A model generated the notes under the pieces. The model searched no databases. It worked only from the letters and a program-made list of their open reading frames with translations, and was not told where the DNA came from. The position numbers were made by a program, and so were the translations under genes. Source: Polyangiaceae bacterium (GTDB taxonomy: Bacteria > Myxococcota_A > Polyangia > Polyangiales > Polyangiaceae). From it: a stretch of DNA of 64,000 bases. The stretch's first letter is position 1; each line of letters begins with the position of its first letter. This document shows, piece after piece, positions 7,691 through 16,768 of the stretch. The stretch covers positions 62,001 through 126,000 of the forward strand of contig JAICQQ010000003.1 of assembly GCA_025937785.1 (NCBI GenBank), written 5' to 3'.

Positions 7691-10600
7691 ATGCGGTCCC
7701 GGTGCGCGGAGTGCTCTGGTAACATGCGGAAGGTGGTGGTTTCGTTCCGGGGCTCACACAAACGCCTCTCTCTTCTCATCGTCGCCGCGCTGCTGCTCGC
7801 CCCCCCGGTCGACGCAGAACAGGCGGCGATCGACACGCCGAGCGCTGCAGCCGGTGAGGCTTCGAAGATCAAACCCCGCGCAGAGCGTCAACTCGGCAAG
7901 GCGGAGCGTCCGACGGTCAAGCAACAGACCGCCGAAAAGGCCAGCAAGAAGCGATCGACGCGGGTGAACCTGCAAATTCCGGCGGCGCTGCGGCAGGTGC
8001 TCGAGCGCAAGATCGATCGCCGCATCAGTCGCAACATCGCGCAGAGCCGGCAGCTGCGGCGTGAAGCCATGGGATTGCTCCGGAAGTTCATCGCCGAGGC
8101 ACCGAAAGATGCCCCGGAAATGCCAGAAGCGCTGATGCGCGTCGGTGAGCTCGAGTGGGAAGACGGACGTGACCAGTTTCTGCTGGCGTTCCGTCAGTGG
8201 GAGGCGAAGCCGGTAGACACCCGCGGCCCCCCACCGGACCCCGATTACTCGCAAGCGCGCGGTCGATTCTTGACGGTGCTGAAGCACCACAAGAGCTATC
8301 GCGACTACGATCTGGCGCTTTACGTCGACGGGTTCCTGGCCCAGGAAGAGGGCAAGTTCGCCGAGTCGCTCGGGCGCTTCAACAAAATCCTCGCCTGGTT
8401 CCCCAAGAGCAGGTTCGTGCCGGATGCGCACATGGTGCGGGCGGAGTACGAATTCACCAAAGATGCGCCCGACTACCAGGTGGCCTACTTCGAGTACGAG
8501 CAGGTGCTCAAGCACAAGGACAGCGAGCTCTACGACCTGGCGCTGTTCAAGAGCGCCTGGACCCTGTGGCGCTTGGGCAAGCGCGAGGAAGCCGCCAAGC
8601 GCTTCCTCACGGTCTTCAAAGCCACGGCCGACGACGGCGGCCGCAAGCGCGACAAGGGGGAACTGCAAGATCTGCAGCAAGAGGCGTTGAAAAACCTGGT
8701 CGCGGTGTTCGTCGAAGACGAGCAGAACCGCGCTGAAGACATGCACCGTTTCCTGGTGCAGGCCGGCGGTGACAAGTTCGCCGATAGGATCGTGAAAGCG
8801 CTCGCCGAGGCGTTCTATGACCAGGCTCACTACGAACGCGGCATCGAAGCCTACCGGCTCCTGTTGAAGCTCAAACCCACCGGTCCCGAAGCCTACGTTT
8901 ACGCGCTGCGAATCGCTCAGGGCCACTCCACGATGGAGGCCTGGGACGAGCTCGCGAAGGACTACGTCTGGATCATCAAGACCTATGTCGCGCCAGCGCC
9001 GCTGCGCGCGAAGCAAGGCGCGAAGCCTGCGCCGGCCAAGAGCGCGTGGCTAAGCGCTCAGCCGGCGCCGGTGCTTGCCCGCTCGTTCGCAGCGACCGAG
9101 AAGCAATCCCGCCAAGATGCGGTGGGGTTGCACGCGAAAGCGCAGGCCGACAAGAGCATCGCCGAGTTTCAAGCAGCGGCGCGCCTGTACGAAGTGTACC
9201 TCAGCCGCTTCGGTACCAGCGACGCGGCGTACGAAATGTACTTCAACGCGGCGGAGATCTATTTCTATCACGTTCAAGACGCCAACAAGGCAGCGGACAA
9301 TTACCTGAAGGCAGTGCGGCTAAAGCCCAAGGGCGCGCTCTCGCGCGATGCGCTCTACAATTCGCTGGCGGCGCTCGAAGTCGCGCGCGCCAATGAGTTC
9401 GAAGCGGACAAGAAAGCCGGCAAGAAACCGGAGGAGACGCCGACGGACAAGAAGCTCACCGAAGCCATGGAGCTGTACGTGGCGACTTATCCCGGCGACC
9501 AGCAGATCCCCGAGCTGCTATTCCGGCAGGGCAAGCTTTACTACGACTACGAGGTGTACGACCCTGCCGTGCGCCAGTGGGGACTTTTGCTGGAGAAGTA
9601 CCCGCGTGGCAAGTACGCGACCTGGGCCGGCGAGCTGATCCTCGACAGCTTCAACAAGAGCAAGGACTACGAAAACATCGAGACCTGGGCGCGCCGCCTG
9701 AAGACTGCGCCGAGCTTCCAGGCGCCTGCCCAGCAGCAGAAGCTCAATCTATTGATCGTGACCGCCGTCTTCAAGCAGGGCGAACAGTTCGGCAAGGCAG
9801 GTGATCACGACAAGGCGGCGCAGGCTTACCTACGGGCAGCCACGGAGTTTCCGAAGGAACCGCAGGCCGCCCAGGCCGCGGTCAATGCGGAGGTCGAAGC
9901 CCGGCGCGCTGCCGATTTGAAGACGCTGGCGCTCGCGGCCGGGCTCTTGGTGAAGGATCACAAGCAGCGGCCCGAAGCTGCCCAGGGCATCTGGATCGCC
10001 GCCAACACCTACCAAGAAGTAGGCCTTTTCAGCGAAGCCGCGGATTACCACCAAGTGATCGTAGACAACTGGCCCAAGTACGAGCGCCACAAGGATGCGG
10101 CGTACAACGCGGTGTTGTTGCGTACGACCGTCGGCGAACACGACAAGGCGATCCAGAGCGGCAACAGCTACAAGAAGTACTATTCGCGCGACAAGGGCAT
10201 GGCCGAGGTCACCTTCCTCATGGGCAAAGCGCACGAGAAGGCCGAGAAGTGGCAGGATGCCGAGAAGGTCTACGCTCGCTACGCGAACGAGACCCGCGAC
10301 CCAAACGCCGAGATCGAGGCGCTCGTCAGGTTGGCGGTGGTGCGAAAGGGTGATGCGGCAGGACGAGCGCGGGCGTTGAAGCAAGCCATGGACGTGCACA
10401 AGCTGCACAAGGGGCAGCTGAATGACACCGGCAAATACTTTGCGGCGAAGGCGCGCTACATGCAGGGTGAGGCCGTGCTCGCGAAGTTCGAACAAGTGAC
10501 GATCGAAGGCGACGTCAAGCAGCTGAAGCAACGCCTGAAGACCAAGAGCAATCTACTGAAGCAGGCGGCGGAGACCTTTCTCGACACGTCGAAGATGGGC

Positions 10601-11086
10601 GTGGCCGAATGGACCACCGCGTCGCTGTATCAGATCGGGTTCACTTACGAAGCGTTTGCCCAGGCGCTCTTGAACTCTCCGCCGCCCGAGAACCTCAGCG
10701 CGGACGAGAAAGATCTGTACTCGCAGGCCATCGACGAATTCGTGATCCCCATCGAAGAGAGCAGCCTGGAGGCCTACGAGAGCGGCTGGTTGAAGGCCGT
10801 CGAGCTCGGCATCTTCAATAGCTGGACGGCGAAGATGCGCGAAGCGCTGGGCCGCCTCAATTCGGAGCTGTACCCCCCGCTCGGCGAAATCGGGTTCGAG
10901 CTTCGTTCGAAGGGCCCGCTGCCGATGCCGGCGCTGATCGAGGGGCCGCGCCGCGGTGAGCAAGGGCAGAGCGAGCTGTTCCTGATCGATGCCCCTGGCG
11001 AGAAGGCAGACGCCAGCGAGAAGGCGGAGAAATCCGAGGCTGGTGCGGATGCGGCCGACAAACCGGGCAAGGAGAAGGCGGAATGA
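7691..11086 (+). CDS. Large secreted TPR protein
   Basis: A 1131-residue protein with an N-terminal signal peptide (RLSLLIVAALLLAPPVDAEQ) and then TPR-like helical pairs along nearly its whole length, for example YLSRFGTSDAAYEMYFNAAEIYF and later YLRAATEFPKEPQAAQAAVNAE. The C-terminus is a Lys/Glu/Ala-rich low-complexity tail. A ribosome site (GAGGAA) 7-8 bases before ATG 7691 favours that start over the ATG at 7724. Its stop overlaps the start of the TPR lipoprotein by 4 bp, so the two are translationally coupled. A giant TPR protein next to a TPR lipoprotein recalls the AgmU/AglT (GltD/GltE) pair of Myxococcus gliding machinery, but that is architecture only and the orthology is not shown. 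Confidence 0.8.
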   Translation: MRSRCAECSGNMRKVVVSFRGSHKRLSLLIVAALLLAPPVDAEQAAIDTPSAAAGEASKIKPRAERQLGKAERPTVKQQTAEKASKKRSTRVNLQIPAALRQVLERKIDRRISRNIAQSRQLRREAMGLLRKFIAEAPKDAPEMPEALMRVGELEWEDGRDQFLLAFRQWEAKPVDTRGPPPDPDYSQARGRFLTVLKHHKSYRDYDLALYVDGFLAQEEGKFAESLGRFNKILAWFPKSRFVPDAHMVRAEYEFTKDAPDYQVAYFEYEQVLKHKDSELYDLALFKSAWTLWRLGKREEAAKRFLTVFKATADDGGRKRDKGELQDLQQEALKNLVAVFVEDEQNRAEDMHRFLVQAGGDKFADRIVKALAEAFYDQAHYERGIEAYRLLLKLKPTGPEAYVYALRIAQGHSTMEAWDELAKDYVWIIKTYVAPAPLRAKQGAKPAPAKSAWLSAQPAPVLARSFAATEKQSRQDAVGLHAKAQADKSIAEFQAAARLYEVYLSRFGTSDAAYEMYFNAAEIYFYHVQDANKAADNYLKAVRLKPKGALSRDALYNSLAALEVARANEFEADKKAGKKPEETPTDKKLTEAMELYVATYPGDQQIPELLFRQGKLYYDYEVYDPAVRQWGLLLEKYPRGKYATWAGELILDSFNKSKDYENIETWARRLKTAPSFQAPAQQQKLNLLIVTAVFKQGEQFGKAGDHDKAAQAYLRAATEFPKEPQAAQAAVNAEVEARRAADLKTLALAAGLLVKDHKQRPEAAQGIWIAANTYQEVGLFSEAADYHQVIVDNWPKYERHKDAAYNAVLLRTTVGEHDKAIQSGNSYKKYYSRDKGMAEVTFLMGKAHEKAEKWQDAEKVYARYANETRDPNAEIEALVRLAVVRKGDAAGRARALKQAMDVHKLHKGQLNDTGKYFAAKARYMQGEAVLAKFEQVTIEGDVKQLKQRLKTKSNLLKQAAETFLDTSKMGVAEWTTASLYQIGFTYEAFAQALLNSPPPENLSADEKDLYSQAIDEFVIPIEESSLEAYESGWLKAVELGIFNSWTAKMREALGRLNSELYPPLGEIGFELRSKGPLPMPALIEGPRRGEQGQSELFLIDAPGEKADASEKAEKSEAGADAADKPGKEKAE

Positions 11087-12204
11087 GATTGCTCCTCTCC
11101 CGCTCCGCTGCCGCGTTCGGGCTGCTGTTTCTGGTGCTCGGCTGCGGCACCAAGCAGCAGGTGGCCGAGACGCCGAAGCTCGCTCCGGCCGATCCGCAGG
11201 CAGTGAACAAGATGGCCCGAGGCGTCGAAGCGGCCAAGAGTCGAGAGGGCGTTGCCCAGGCCATCGGGCTCTTGCAACAAGCGGTGAAGGCCGACGCCAA
11301 GCTCTGGGAGGCCCATTACGATCTGGGCGTGCTGTTGGCCGAGTCCGGTGAGCTCTACGCGGCGGAGCAGCACCTCGAGCGGGCTGCGGCGCTCGCGCCC
11401 AACGCGGAAGACGTGCTCGTGGCATTGAGCGAAGTTCGCCGTCGCCTCGGTGATGCCAACGGAGCCGTCGACGCGCTCAGCGGCTTCGTCAAACAGCACC
11501 CCGATGCGGTCGTGGCTCGCGTGGCGTTGATGAGCGCGCTTCGGGAAAGTGGTCGCACCGACGAGGCGATCCAGCACGCGCAAGAGGTGCTCGTGCGTCG
11601 TGCAGGTGATCCGAACGCTCTCTCGGAACTGGCGCTTGCCTACCTCGAGAAGGGCGAGATCGACACGGCCGATCTTCTGAGTCGAGAAGCGCTGAAGGCC
11701 AAGGAGGCCAGCGCCGTCGCAGAGCGCACCGCGGGGCTCGTGGCGCTCAAGCAAGGTGACGACGCTATCGCGTTTAGGCACTTCGCGCGAGCGAGCGAGC
11801 TCGATCCCAACGACACGACCGCGCGGCTCAACATGGGCACGGTACTGCTCCAAGCCGGCGTCTACGACAAGGCCGAGCGAGAGTTTCGCGCGGTGCTCGA
11901 GAAGAAGCCGAGCGACCTCGACGCCGGTGTGGGGCTCGCGGCGGCGCTGCGAGGGCAGGGTTCGCGCGACAAGCCTGGCCCGTATCAGGAAGCCGAGCGG
12001 GTGCTCTTGGGCCTGCTGAAGCAACATGCGCAAGCCCCAGCCCCTGCTTTCAACCTCGGAGTACTCTACGCCGATTATCTGCAGAAGCCCGGTGAAGCGA
12101 AGCAGATGTTCGAAAAGTTTCTCGACTACGCATCCAGCAAGCATCCCGCCCGGGCTCGAGCGGAGCAGAAGCTCGCCGAGCTCCAGGGCAAAGCGAAACC
12201 CTAG
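11083..12204 (+). CDS. TPR repeat lipoprotein
   Basis: A 373-residue protein with a lipoprotein signal (LLFLVLGCGTKQ, predicted lipid Cys at residue 20) followed by about seven TPR units, for example LWEAHYDLGVLLAESGELYAAEQHLERAAALAPN and two or three later copies in the same phase. It probably sits on the inner leaflet of the outer membrane and acts as a protein-docking scaffold. The ATG overlaps the stop of the giant TPR gene (ATGA), so the two gene products are likely made together and may interact. Its pairing with that gene resembles AglT beside AgmU in Myxococcus, a low-certainty inference. A small perfect hairpin follows the gene. Confidence 0.85.
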   Translation: MRLLLSRSAAAFGLLFLVLGCGTKQQVAETPKLAPADPQAVNKMARGVEAAKSREGVAQAIGLLQQAVKADAKLWEAHYDLGVLLAESGELYAAEQHLERAAALAPNAEDVLVALSEVRRRLGDANGAVDALSGFVKQHPDAVVARVALMSALRESGRTDEAIQHAQEVLVRRAGDPNALSELALAYLEKGEIDTADLLSREALKAKEASAVAERTAGLVALKQGDDAIAFRHFARASELDPNDTTARLNMGTVLLQAGVYDKAEREFRAVLEKKPSDLDAGVGLAAALRGQGSRDKPGPYQEAERVLLGLLKQHAQAPAPAFNLGVLYADYLQKPGEAKQMFEKFLDYASSKHPARARAEQKLAELQGKAKP

Positions 12205-12261
12205 CGGCGCGCATTGGCTCGCCGTTGACGGCGTGTCGGCTTTGTCCTGCTGATCCGACGG

Positions 12262-12279
12262 GTGTTTGGAGGCAAACAC
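12262..12279 (+). terminator. Hairpin after the TPR pair
   Basis: A perfect 7-bp stem, GTGTTTG with CAAACAC, around a GAGG loop lies 58 bp after the stop of the TPR lipoprotein gene. It has no T tract, so terminator function is only suggested. Confidence 0.35.
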
Positions 12280-12410
12280 GCTCATGGCGTCTCGCGGGAT
12301 CCAGCAGTGGCGGACGTGCCGGTGCTGCTCGCCGGAAAATGGCTACCGCGGCGCCCAGGAAATCCCCGTAGGGACTTGTTTTGTGGAGCTCTTGATTCTA
12401 CCACGAGCCC

Positions 12411-13604
12411 ATGCACGGCACTGCACTTCGGATACCCGCTGCCCTCGCGTTGGTCGCGTGCCTGCTCGGGCTGCTGTTCGCCTACAACTCGACGGCCGAC
12501 TACGCTTCGCACCTCGATCGGCAGCTGCACGATATGCACTGCAGTTTCATTCCCGGCGCCGGCACCACGGACGAAGCCGAAGCCTGTCGTGCAGCGATGT
12601 ACAGTCCGTACGCCGCGCTGCTGAAGGAAAAGTATTGGGGTGGCATTCCCATTTCGCTGTTCGCGCTCGGGGCATTCACGTTCTTCGCAGGGTTCTCGCT
12701 GTACTTGATGCTGGCCGGCCCTCGTGCTCCCAAGAGCGCTGTCGCGTTCTTTACGGCTGTCAGCCTCACACCGCTGCTGACCTCGGCCGGTATGCTCGTC
12801 ATCAGCCTCACCGAACTGGGCACGATCTGCAAGACTTGCGCAGGTATTTACGCGGCCTCCTTTCTGCTCGCGGTGGGGGGCATCTGGACCTTCATCGCCA
12901 GCCGGCGCGTGACCGTGCGCGACTCCAACGCGCTGTTACCGCTCGCGTGGCTGTCTTGCTTGGCTGGGGTCACGCTGCTGCCCGCGGTGGTCTACGCCGC
13001 GAGTATGCCAGACCACACGAAGTACCTGGCCGAATGCGGTGTGCTGAAGCAGCCAGTCGAGAAGCACGACGCGCTCGTCAAGATGCGCACGAGCGCGTCG
13101 CGGCAACCGGCCATTCTTTTCGAAGACCCTTTGTGTCCCACCTGCAAGGCGTTCCATGAGCGCATGGTGAGCGAGGGCCTGTTCGACAAGCTCGACGCCC
13201 AGCTGGTGCTGTTCCCCCTCGATGATTCCTGCAATTGGATGCTCGACCGGCCTCTGCATCCCGGGGCGTGCACCGTCAGCAAAGCCGTACTTTGCGCGGG
13301 CCCCGAAGCTCGCACGGTGATGGAATGGGCCTACGCGGAACAGGCGTACCTGCTGCGTGCCGGCAAAGCGGGTGAGCCGACCGTGCGCGAGGTAATCCGT
13401 CAGCGCTGGGGCAACGACATCTTGAAGTGCATCGACGCCAAGGACACGACGGTGCGCTTGAACAACCACCTGCACTTCGCTGCCGAAAACGCCGTGCCCG
13501 TGTCCACGCCGCAAGTGTACCTTGGCAACCGGCGGGTTTGTGACGAAGATACGGACATCGGGCTCAGGTTTACGCTGAAAAAGTTCGCGCCGGAGGTGTT
13601 CTGA
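12411..13604 (+). CDS. VKOR-DsbA fusion, thiol oxidase
   Basis: A 397-residue fusion. The N-terminal half is a vitamin-K-epoxide-reductase domain of about four or five membrane helices with loop cysteines Cys44 and Cys59 and the quinone-proximal CKTC pair at 140-143. The C-terminal half is a periplasmic DsbA/thioredoxin-like domain with active site CPTC at 242-245 (FEDPLCPTCKAFHERM). In bacteria such fusions replace DsbB plus DsbA: the thioredoxin domain oxidises secreted proteins and VKOR passes the electrons to quinone. Its stop overlaps the start of an OmpA-like gene by one base, and a TlpA-like thiol protein follows. The three form a likely disulfide-exchange unit. Confidence 0.88.
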   Translation: MHGTALRIPAALALVACLLGLLFAYNSTADYASHLDRQLHDMHCSFIPGAGTTDEAEACRAAMYSPYAALLKEKYWGGIPISLFALGAFTFFAGFSLYLMLAGPRAPKSAVAFFTAVSLTPLLTSAGMLVISLTELGTICKTCAGIYAASFLLAVGGIWTFIASRRVTVRDSNALLPLAWLSCLAGVTLLPAVVYAASMPDHTKYLAECGVLKQPVEKHDALVKMRTSASRQPAILFEDPLCPTCKAFHERMVSEGLFDKLDAQLVLFPLDDSCNWMLDRPLHPGACTVSKAVLCAGPEARTVMEWAYAEQAYLLRAGKAGEPTVREVIRQRWGNDILKCIDAKDTTVRLNNHLHFAAENAVPVSTPQVYLGNRRVCDEDTDIGLRFTLKKFAPEVF

Positions 13605-14341
13605 TGCAGGGCGAATCGCAAGGTCCATCCGGGGTCGCAGGGTCGTCGTGGGTCGCGCCGCTCGCCGGCATCGCGCTCGCCGCGGTGCTGCTGCTGTTCA
13701 TGAGCTTTTCGGTGCTGGCGAAGGTTTCCGCTGCGGAGGAGCGGCTCTTGCGCCCCGAGCCCGAGAACAAGCCCAAGGTGGCGGTCGCGGCGCAGGCGGA
13801 GGTTGCCTATTGCACGCCCCAGTTCAAGCAAGTGCTCGAGCGCGTGCTGCACTCGTGCGGCTTGGCAGAAGGTGACCAGCGTCGCGGCTGCAAGCCCGCG
13901 GACGTAAAAACCTTTGCGTCGATCAGCGACGAGGACTTCAATGCGCTGTTCACGCCTTTGAAAGAGCGCGGTGGAGTGCTGCGTTTCGACGTGGGCTCGG
14001 AGACGCTCGACCCCGAGGCGAAAGAGTTGCTCGAGCAGCGCTGGATCGATCGCAAGGGGGCGCGCTACTTCTTCGTGGTGGCGCGCGCGTCCAAGACCGG
14101 CACCCCGTTGAAGAATCGCCAACTGTCGCATCGCCGTGCCAACTCGGTCATGTTCCACCTGAAAGAGGTGGCCAACGACCCGGAACTCGACAAGAAGGTG
14201 GGCCTGCTGTGGCTCGGTAACGAGTTCGCGCAGCTGTCCGAAGAGTACTGTTCGTGGCCGAACTCGCGCCCGAACGAAAAGTGCGGCGAAGAGCCGATCA
14301 ACCGGAGTGCGTTCGTGTCATGGGTCGACTGTCGACTGTGA
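13604..14341 (+). CDS. Membrane-anchored OmpA-like protein with six cysteines
   Basis: A 245-residue protein with one N-terminal membrane helix (about residues 18-40) and no lipobox. Its periplasmic part resembles an OmpA/MotB peptidoglycan-binding domain: GVLRFDVGSETLDPEAKELLEQ, then a basic stretch NRQLSHRRANSVMFHL where OmpA domains have their LSxxRA helix. The exported part has six Cys residues (in AYCTP, HSCGL, RGCKP, EYCSW, EKCGE and VDCRL). These would be natural clients for the upstream VKOR-DsbA fusion. The gene begins inside the stop of that gene and ends inside the next, so the three are one transcript. OmpA-like identity is probable. The client role is inference. Confidence 0.7.
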   Translation: MQGESQGPSGVAGSSWVAPLAGIALAAVLLLFMSFSVLAKVSAAEERLLRPEPENKPKVAVAAQAEVAYCTPQFKQVLERVLHSCGLAEGDQRRGCKPADVKTFASISDEDFNALFTPLKERGGVLRFDVGSETLDPEAKELLEQRWIDRKGARYFFVVARASKTGTPLKNRQLSHRRANSVMFHLKEVANDPELDKKVGLLWLGNEFAQLSEEYCSWPNSRPNEKCGEEPINRSAFVSWVDCRL

Positions 14342-15012
14342 GTTTTGTGGGTCTCGGCTTGGTCATCACGTGCGGGGCATGTGAGCAGGCGGCGGACAAG
14401 AACATGCCCACCGCGCCCAAGGCTCGCAGCCAGGCCATCGTGAGCGAAGCGAGCCCAGCGCCCGAGGCGGTGACAGCGGCCGCCAGCGCCGCGCCCAGTC
14501 CGCCGAAACCAGCGCGCGCTCGGGCGCTTTGCGCCGACCAGCTGACGAAGACCAAGAAGGCGCTGTCCAAAGAGGAGATCGACACCGAAGTAGCAGCCGG
14601 CGAAGCACCGCTCGACCGAGCCTTGCCGGTAGGCCAAGGGCGCTGGACCTGGCTGAACTTTTGGGCCGCGTGGTGCGTCCCGTGTCGGGAAGAAATTCCG
14701 CGCTTGAAGAGCTGGGAGAGCAAGCTCAACAGCGGCGGCAGGCGATTCGACCTGGTGTTCGTCTCGCTGGATGACGACCCGCGGCAGCTGAGCCAATTCT
14801 TGGCGAAGCAACCTGCAGGCGGCCTCAAGCGCACCTACTGGATCAAGGAAGGCGATGCGAGAGAGAAGTGGTTTGGCAGCCTCGAGCTCGATCCCGACCC
14901 GGAGCTGCCCACCCACATCCTCGTGGATCCGAAGGGGTTCGCGCGCTGTGTGGTCAACGGGGCCGTCGAGGACAGCGACCTCCCCGCCGTACAGAGCATC
15001 GTACAGGGCTAG
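14320..15012 (+). CDS. TlpA-like thioredoxin lipoprotein
   Basis: A 230-residue protein. The start chosen is ATG 14320, which gives a signal peptide (VSFVGLGLVITCGAC, with Cys18 or Cys21 as possible lipid site). The upstream in-frame ATG would place a charged leader before it. After an Ala/Pro-rich linker comes a TlpA/ResA-type thioredoxin domain with WAAWCVPCREEIP, catalytic cysteines 119 and 122, and a cis-Pro region ELPTHILVDPKG. Family members usually act as reductants on the periplasmic side. The gene overlaps the OmpA-like gene by 22 bp and belongs to the VKOR-DsbA operon. It could reduce or isomerise what that fusion oxidises. Confidence 0.85.
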   Translation: MGRLSTVSFVGLGLVITCGACEQAADKNMPTAPKARSQAIVSEASPAPEAVTAAASAAPSPPKPARARALCADQLTKTKKALSKEEIDTEVAAGEAPLDRALPVGQGRWTWLNFWAAWCVPCREEIPRLKSWESKLNSGGRRFDLVFVSLDDDPRQLSQFLAKQPAGGLKRTYWIKEGDAREKWFGSLELDPDPELPTHILVDPKGFARCVVNGAVEDSDLPAVQSIVQG

Positions 15013-15064
15013 AGTCCGTGCACGCGGGCACGGTCGCCCAAGCGTCCGGCGCGTGCCCCCAGTC

Positions 15065-15829
15065 TCACTTTGATGCCGCGCTCGGGCTCGAGTTTCTCGT
15101 GATGAGACTCAAGAGCTCGAGTTGAGATCTCACGTTGAGCTTTCGGTACACCGCCTTCAGATGGTTGCGCACGGTGTGGGTGCTGATCGCAAACTGATCG
15201 GCAATGTCCTTGACCCGCTTGCCGCCGGCCATAGCTTGAACGATCTCGCGTTCTCGGGCGCTCAGCCGCGCTCCGTACGTCTCGTTCAGCGCCGCGGGCA
15301 CACGCTCTGGGGGACGAGCTTCGACCCGGAAGCCGGCGAACCGCATGCGGTCGTGGGCGTCGTCCGGGCTTTTAGCTTCGTGATCGCCTCGGCTCAACGT
15401 CGTCAACGCCGCGTGCTGCGCTTGCGCCGCGCTCCACACCTCGCGGTGAACTTCGGCCATGCGTTGGAGCGCCAAGGCCTCGTGGATGCTGTGGACGAGG
15501 TCGGCGGCTCGCACGGGTTTGGACAAGAACCTGAAGATCTCTGCATCGTTTACAGCGCGCGCCAAGGCTTCTACGTCCGCCTTACCCGAGAGCATGATGC
15601 GCGGGATGTGGGGGTGCGCCTTGAACGCACGTGCCAGAAACTCCGAGCCCTTCATGCCCGGCATTTCTTCGTCGGACACGAGCACGTTGAACGATTCCGC
15701 TGAGAGCAGTGTGAGTGCTTGCGCCGGCGAGGTCGTACCGACTACGTCGAAAGCTGCGGCGTTGAGCGCCGCCTGCACTGCGGCGAGGACTCTAGGGTCG
15801 TCGTCGACGAGAAGCACTCGTGGTTGCAT
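15065..15829 (-). CDS. Response regulator, receiver plus LuxR-type HTH
   Basis: A 254-residue regulator. The receiver domain (residues 1-120) has the acidic pair LLVDDDP, the phospho-acceptor Asp53 in VLVSDEEMPG, a PRIMLSGKAD segment and the conserved Lys in FLSKPV. After a linker comes a C-terminal LuxR/FixJ-type helix-turn-helix (LSAREREIVQAMAGG, then ISTHTVRNHLKAVYRKLNV). It should bind DNA when phosphorylated. No sensor kinase lies next to it. It is divergent from a gene for a receiver lacking its phospho-acceptor, with starts 142 bp apart, so it may control that gene. The target is not known. Confidence 0.9.
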   Translation of the reverse strand: MQPRVLLVDDDPRVLAAVQAALNAAAFDVVGTTSPAQALTLLSAESFNVLVSDEEMPGMKGSEFLARAFKAHPHIPRIMLSGKADVEALARAVNDAEIFRFLSKPVRAADLVHSIHEALALQRMAEVHREVWSAAQAQHAALTTLSRGDHEAKSPDDAHDRMRFAGFRVEARPPERVPAALNETYGARLSAREREIVQAMAGGKRVKDIADQFAISTHTVRNHLKAVYRKLNVRSQLELLSLITRNSSPSAASK

Positions 15830-15971
15830 CAGCTGGGAACAACGGCCGTGTGTGTTCGAAGTTGAGGGGGCGGCATGGCGTTGGTATGGCGATTGCTACC
15901 TCGGTCCAACCAGCCAGCAGAGGGTCGCCGTGCCGACTCCGACTCACCCACTGGTGGAGCTCCTATCCGAC

Positions 15972-16700
15972 ATGGCCCTGGTTCTATTGGTCGACAGCGA
16001 CATCCCCCAACTAACCGCTAACGCTGATGCGCTGTTGGCGGCTGGACATCAGGTGGTCACGGCAATCAACGGCCAGGAGGCCATCGAAGAACTCGACTGG
16101 AACCAGCCGGATGTCCTGATCTGCGCGAGCAGCATGCCGCTGGTGGATGGTTGGGAGCTGGTGCGCCAGCTACGGGACGACGAGCGCCAGCGCGGATTGC
16201 CGGTGCTGTTCATGGGGCGCTCGGACGACAAGGAGCTGCGGTTGGCCGCGTTTCGTAACGGTGTGGACGACTACTTGCCGAAGCCCTTCGACTCGGAAGA
16301 ACTCGTGCGCCGCCTCGATCGAGTTCTCGGGCGCAGCCGAGTCGTCGAGCGGGCGGGTGCGGTGCCCGTGGCGTGTGACGTTCAAGGGCGTCTGGAAAAT
16401 TTCTCGTCCGGGGCAGTCATGCGCTTGCTGGCGAGCGAACGCAAGACTGGGGTGCTCTGGTTGCACCGGCACGGCGAGCGCGTGCGTATGTCGTTTCGCG
16501 CGGGTGAGCCCGTGCGGACGGAGTGCAGCCACGACGTCTCCATGGATTGGCGTGACTGCCTTGCTGCCGTGCTGGGGTGGAGCACCGGCGACTTTTGCTT
16601 CGTGGAACAGATCGTTCGAGAAGACGACGAAATGCGGACTACCGTGGTCGAATTGCTGGATGGCATTTCTCCCGGGCTGAGCTGCGGGCGCCGCGCATGA
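15972..16700 (+). CDS. Degenerate receiver fused to DUF4388/PATAN-like domain
   Basis: A 242-residue protein from ATG 15972 (MALVLLVDSD), with a GGAG ribosome site about 12 bases upstream. Residues 1-120 fold as a receiver (VDSD, then VDDYLPKPF with the conserved Lys), but the phospho-acceptor position reads VLICASSMP, so Asp is replaced by Ala52. The Thr/Ser switch segment is LFMGRSDD. The C-terminal part (RLENFSSGAVMRLLASERKTGVLWL and on) matches the DUF4388/PATAN-type domain common in myxobacterial and cyanobacterial response regulators. It probably works by protein contact and not by phosphorylation. A longer in-frame reading upstream exists but lacks regulator sequence. Confidence 0.8.
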   Translation: MALVLLVDSDIPQLTANADALLAAGHQVVTAINGQEAIEELDWNQPDVLICASSMPLVDGWELVRQLRDDERQRGLPVLFMGRSDDKELRLAAFRNGVDDYLPKPFDSEELVRRLDRVLGRSRVVERAGAVPVACDVQGRLENFSSGAVMRLLASERKTGVLWLHRHGERVRMSFRAGEPVRTECSHDVSMDWRDCLAAVLGWSTGDFCFVEQIVREDDEMRTTVVELLDGISPGLSCGRRA

Positions 16701-16768
16701 TCGTGTGCCGCGCCGTTGCCGCCCTTACGCTGCTTCGACCCTTTACCCCTGCTGACGAAAGAGCATCA

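Noticed and set aside
7754-9016. 420-codon minus-strand frame opposite the giant TPR gene
   Set aside because: Antisense shadow. The plus-strand frame has clear TPR sequence and a signal peptide.
10774-12285. 503-codon minus-strand frame opposite the TPR lipoprotein
   Set aside because: Antisense shadow of a motif-bearing gene.
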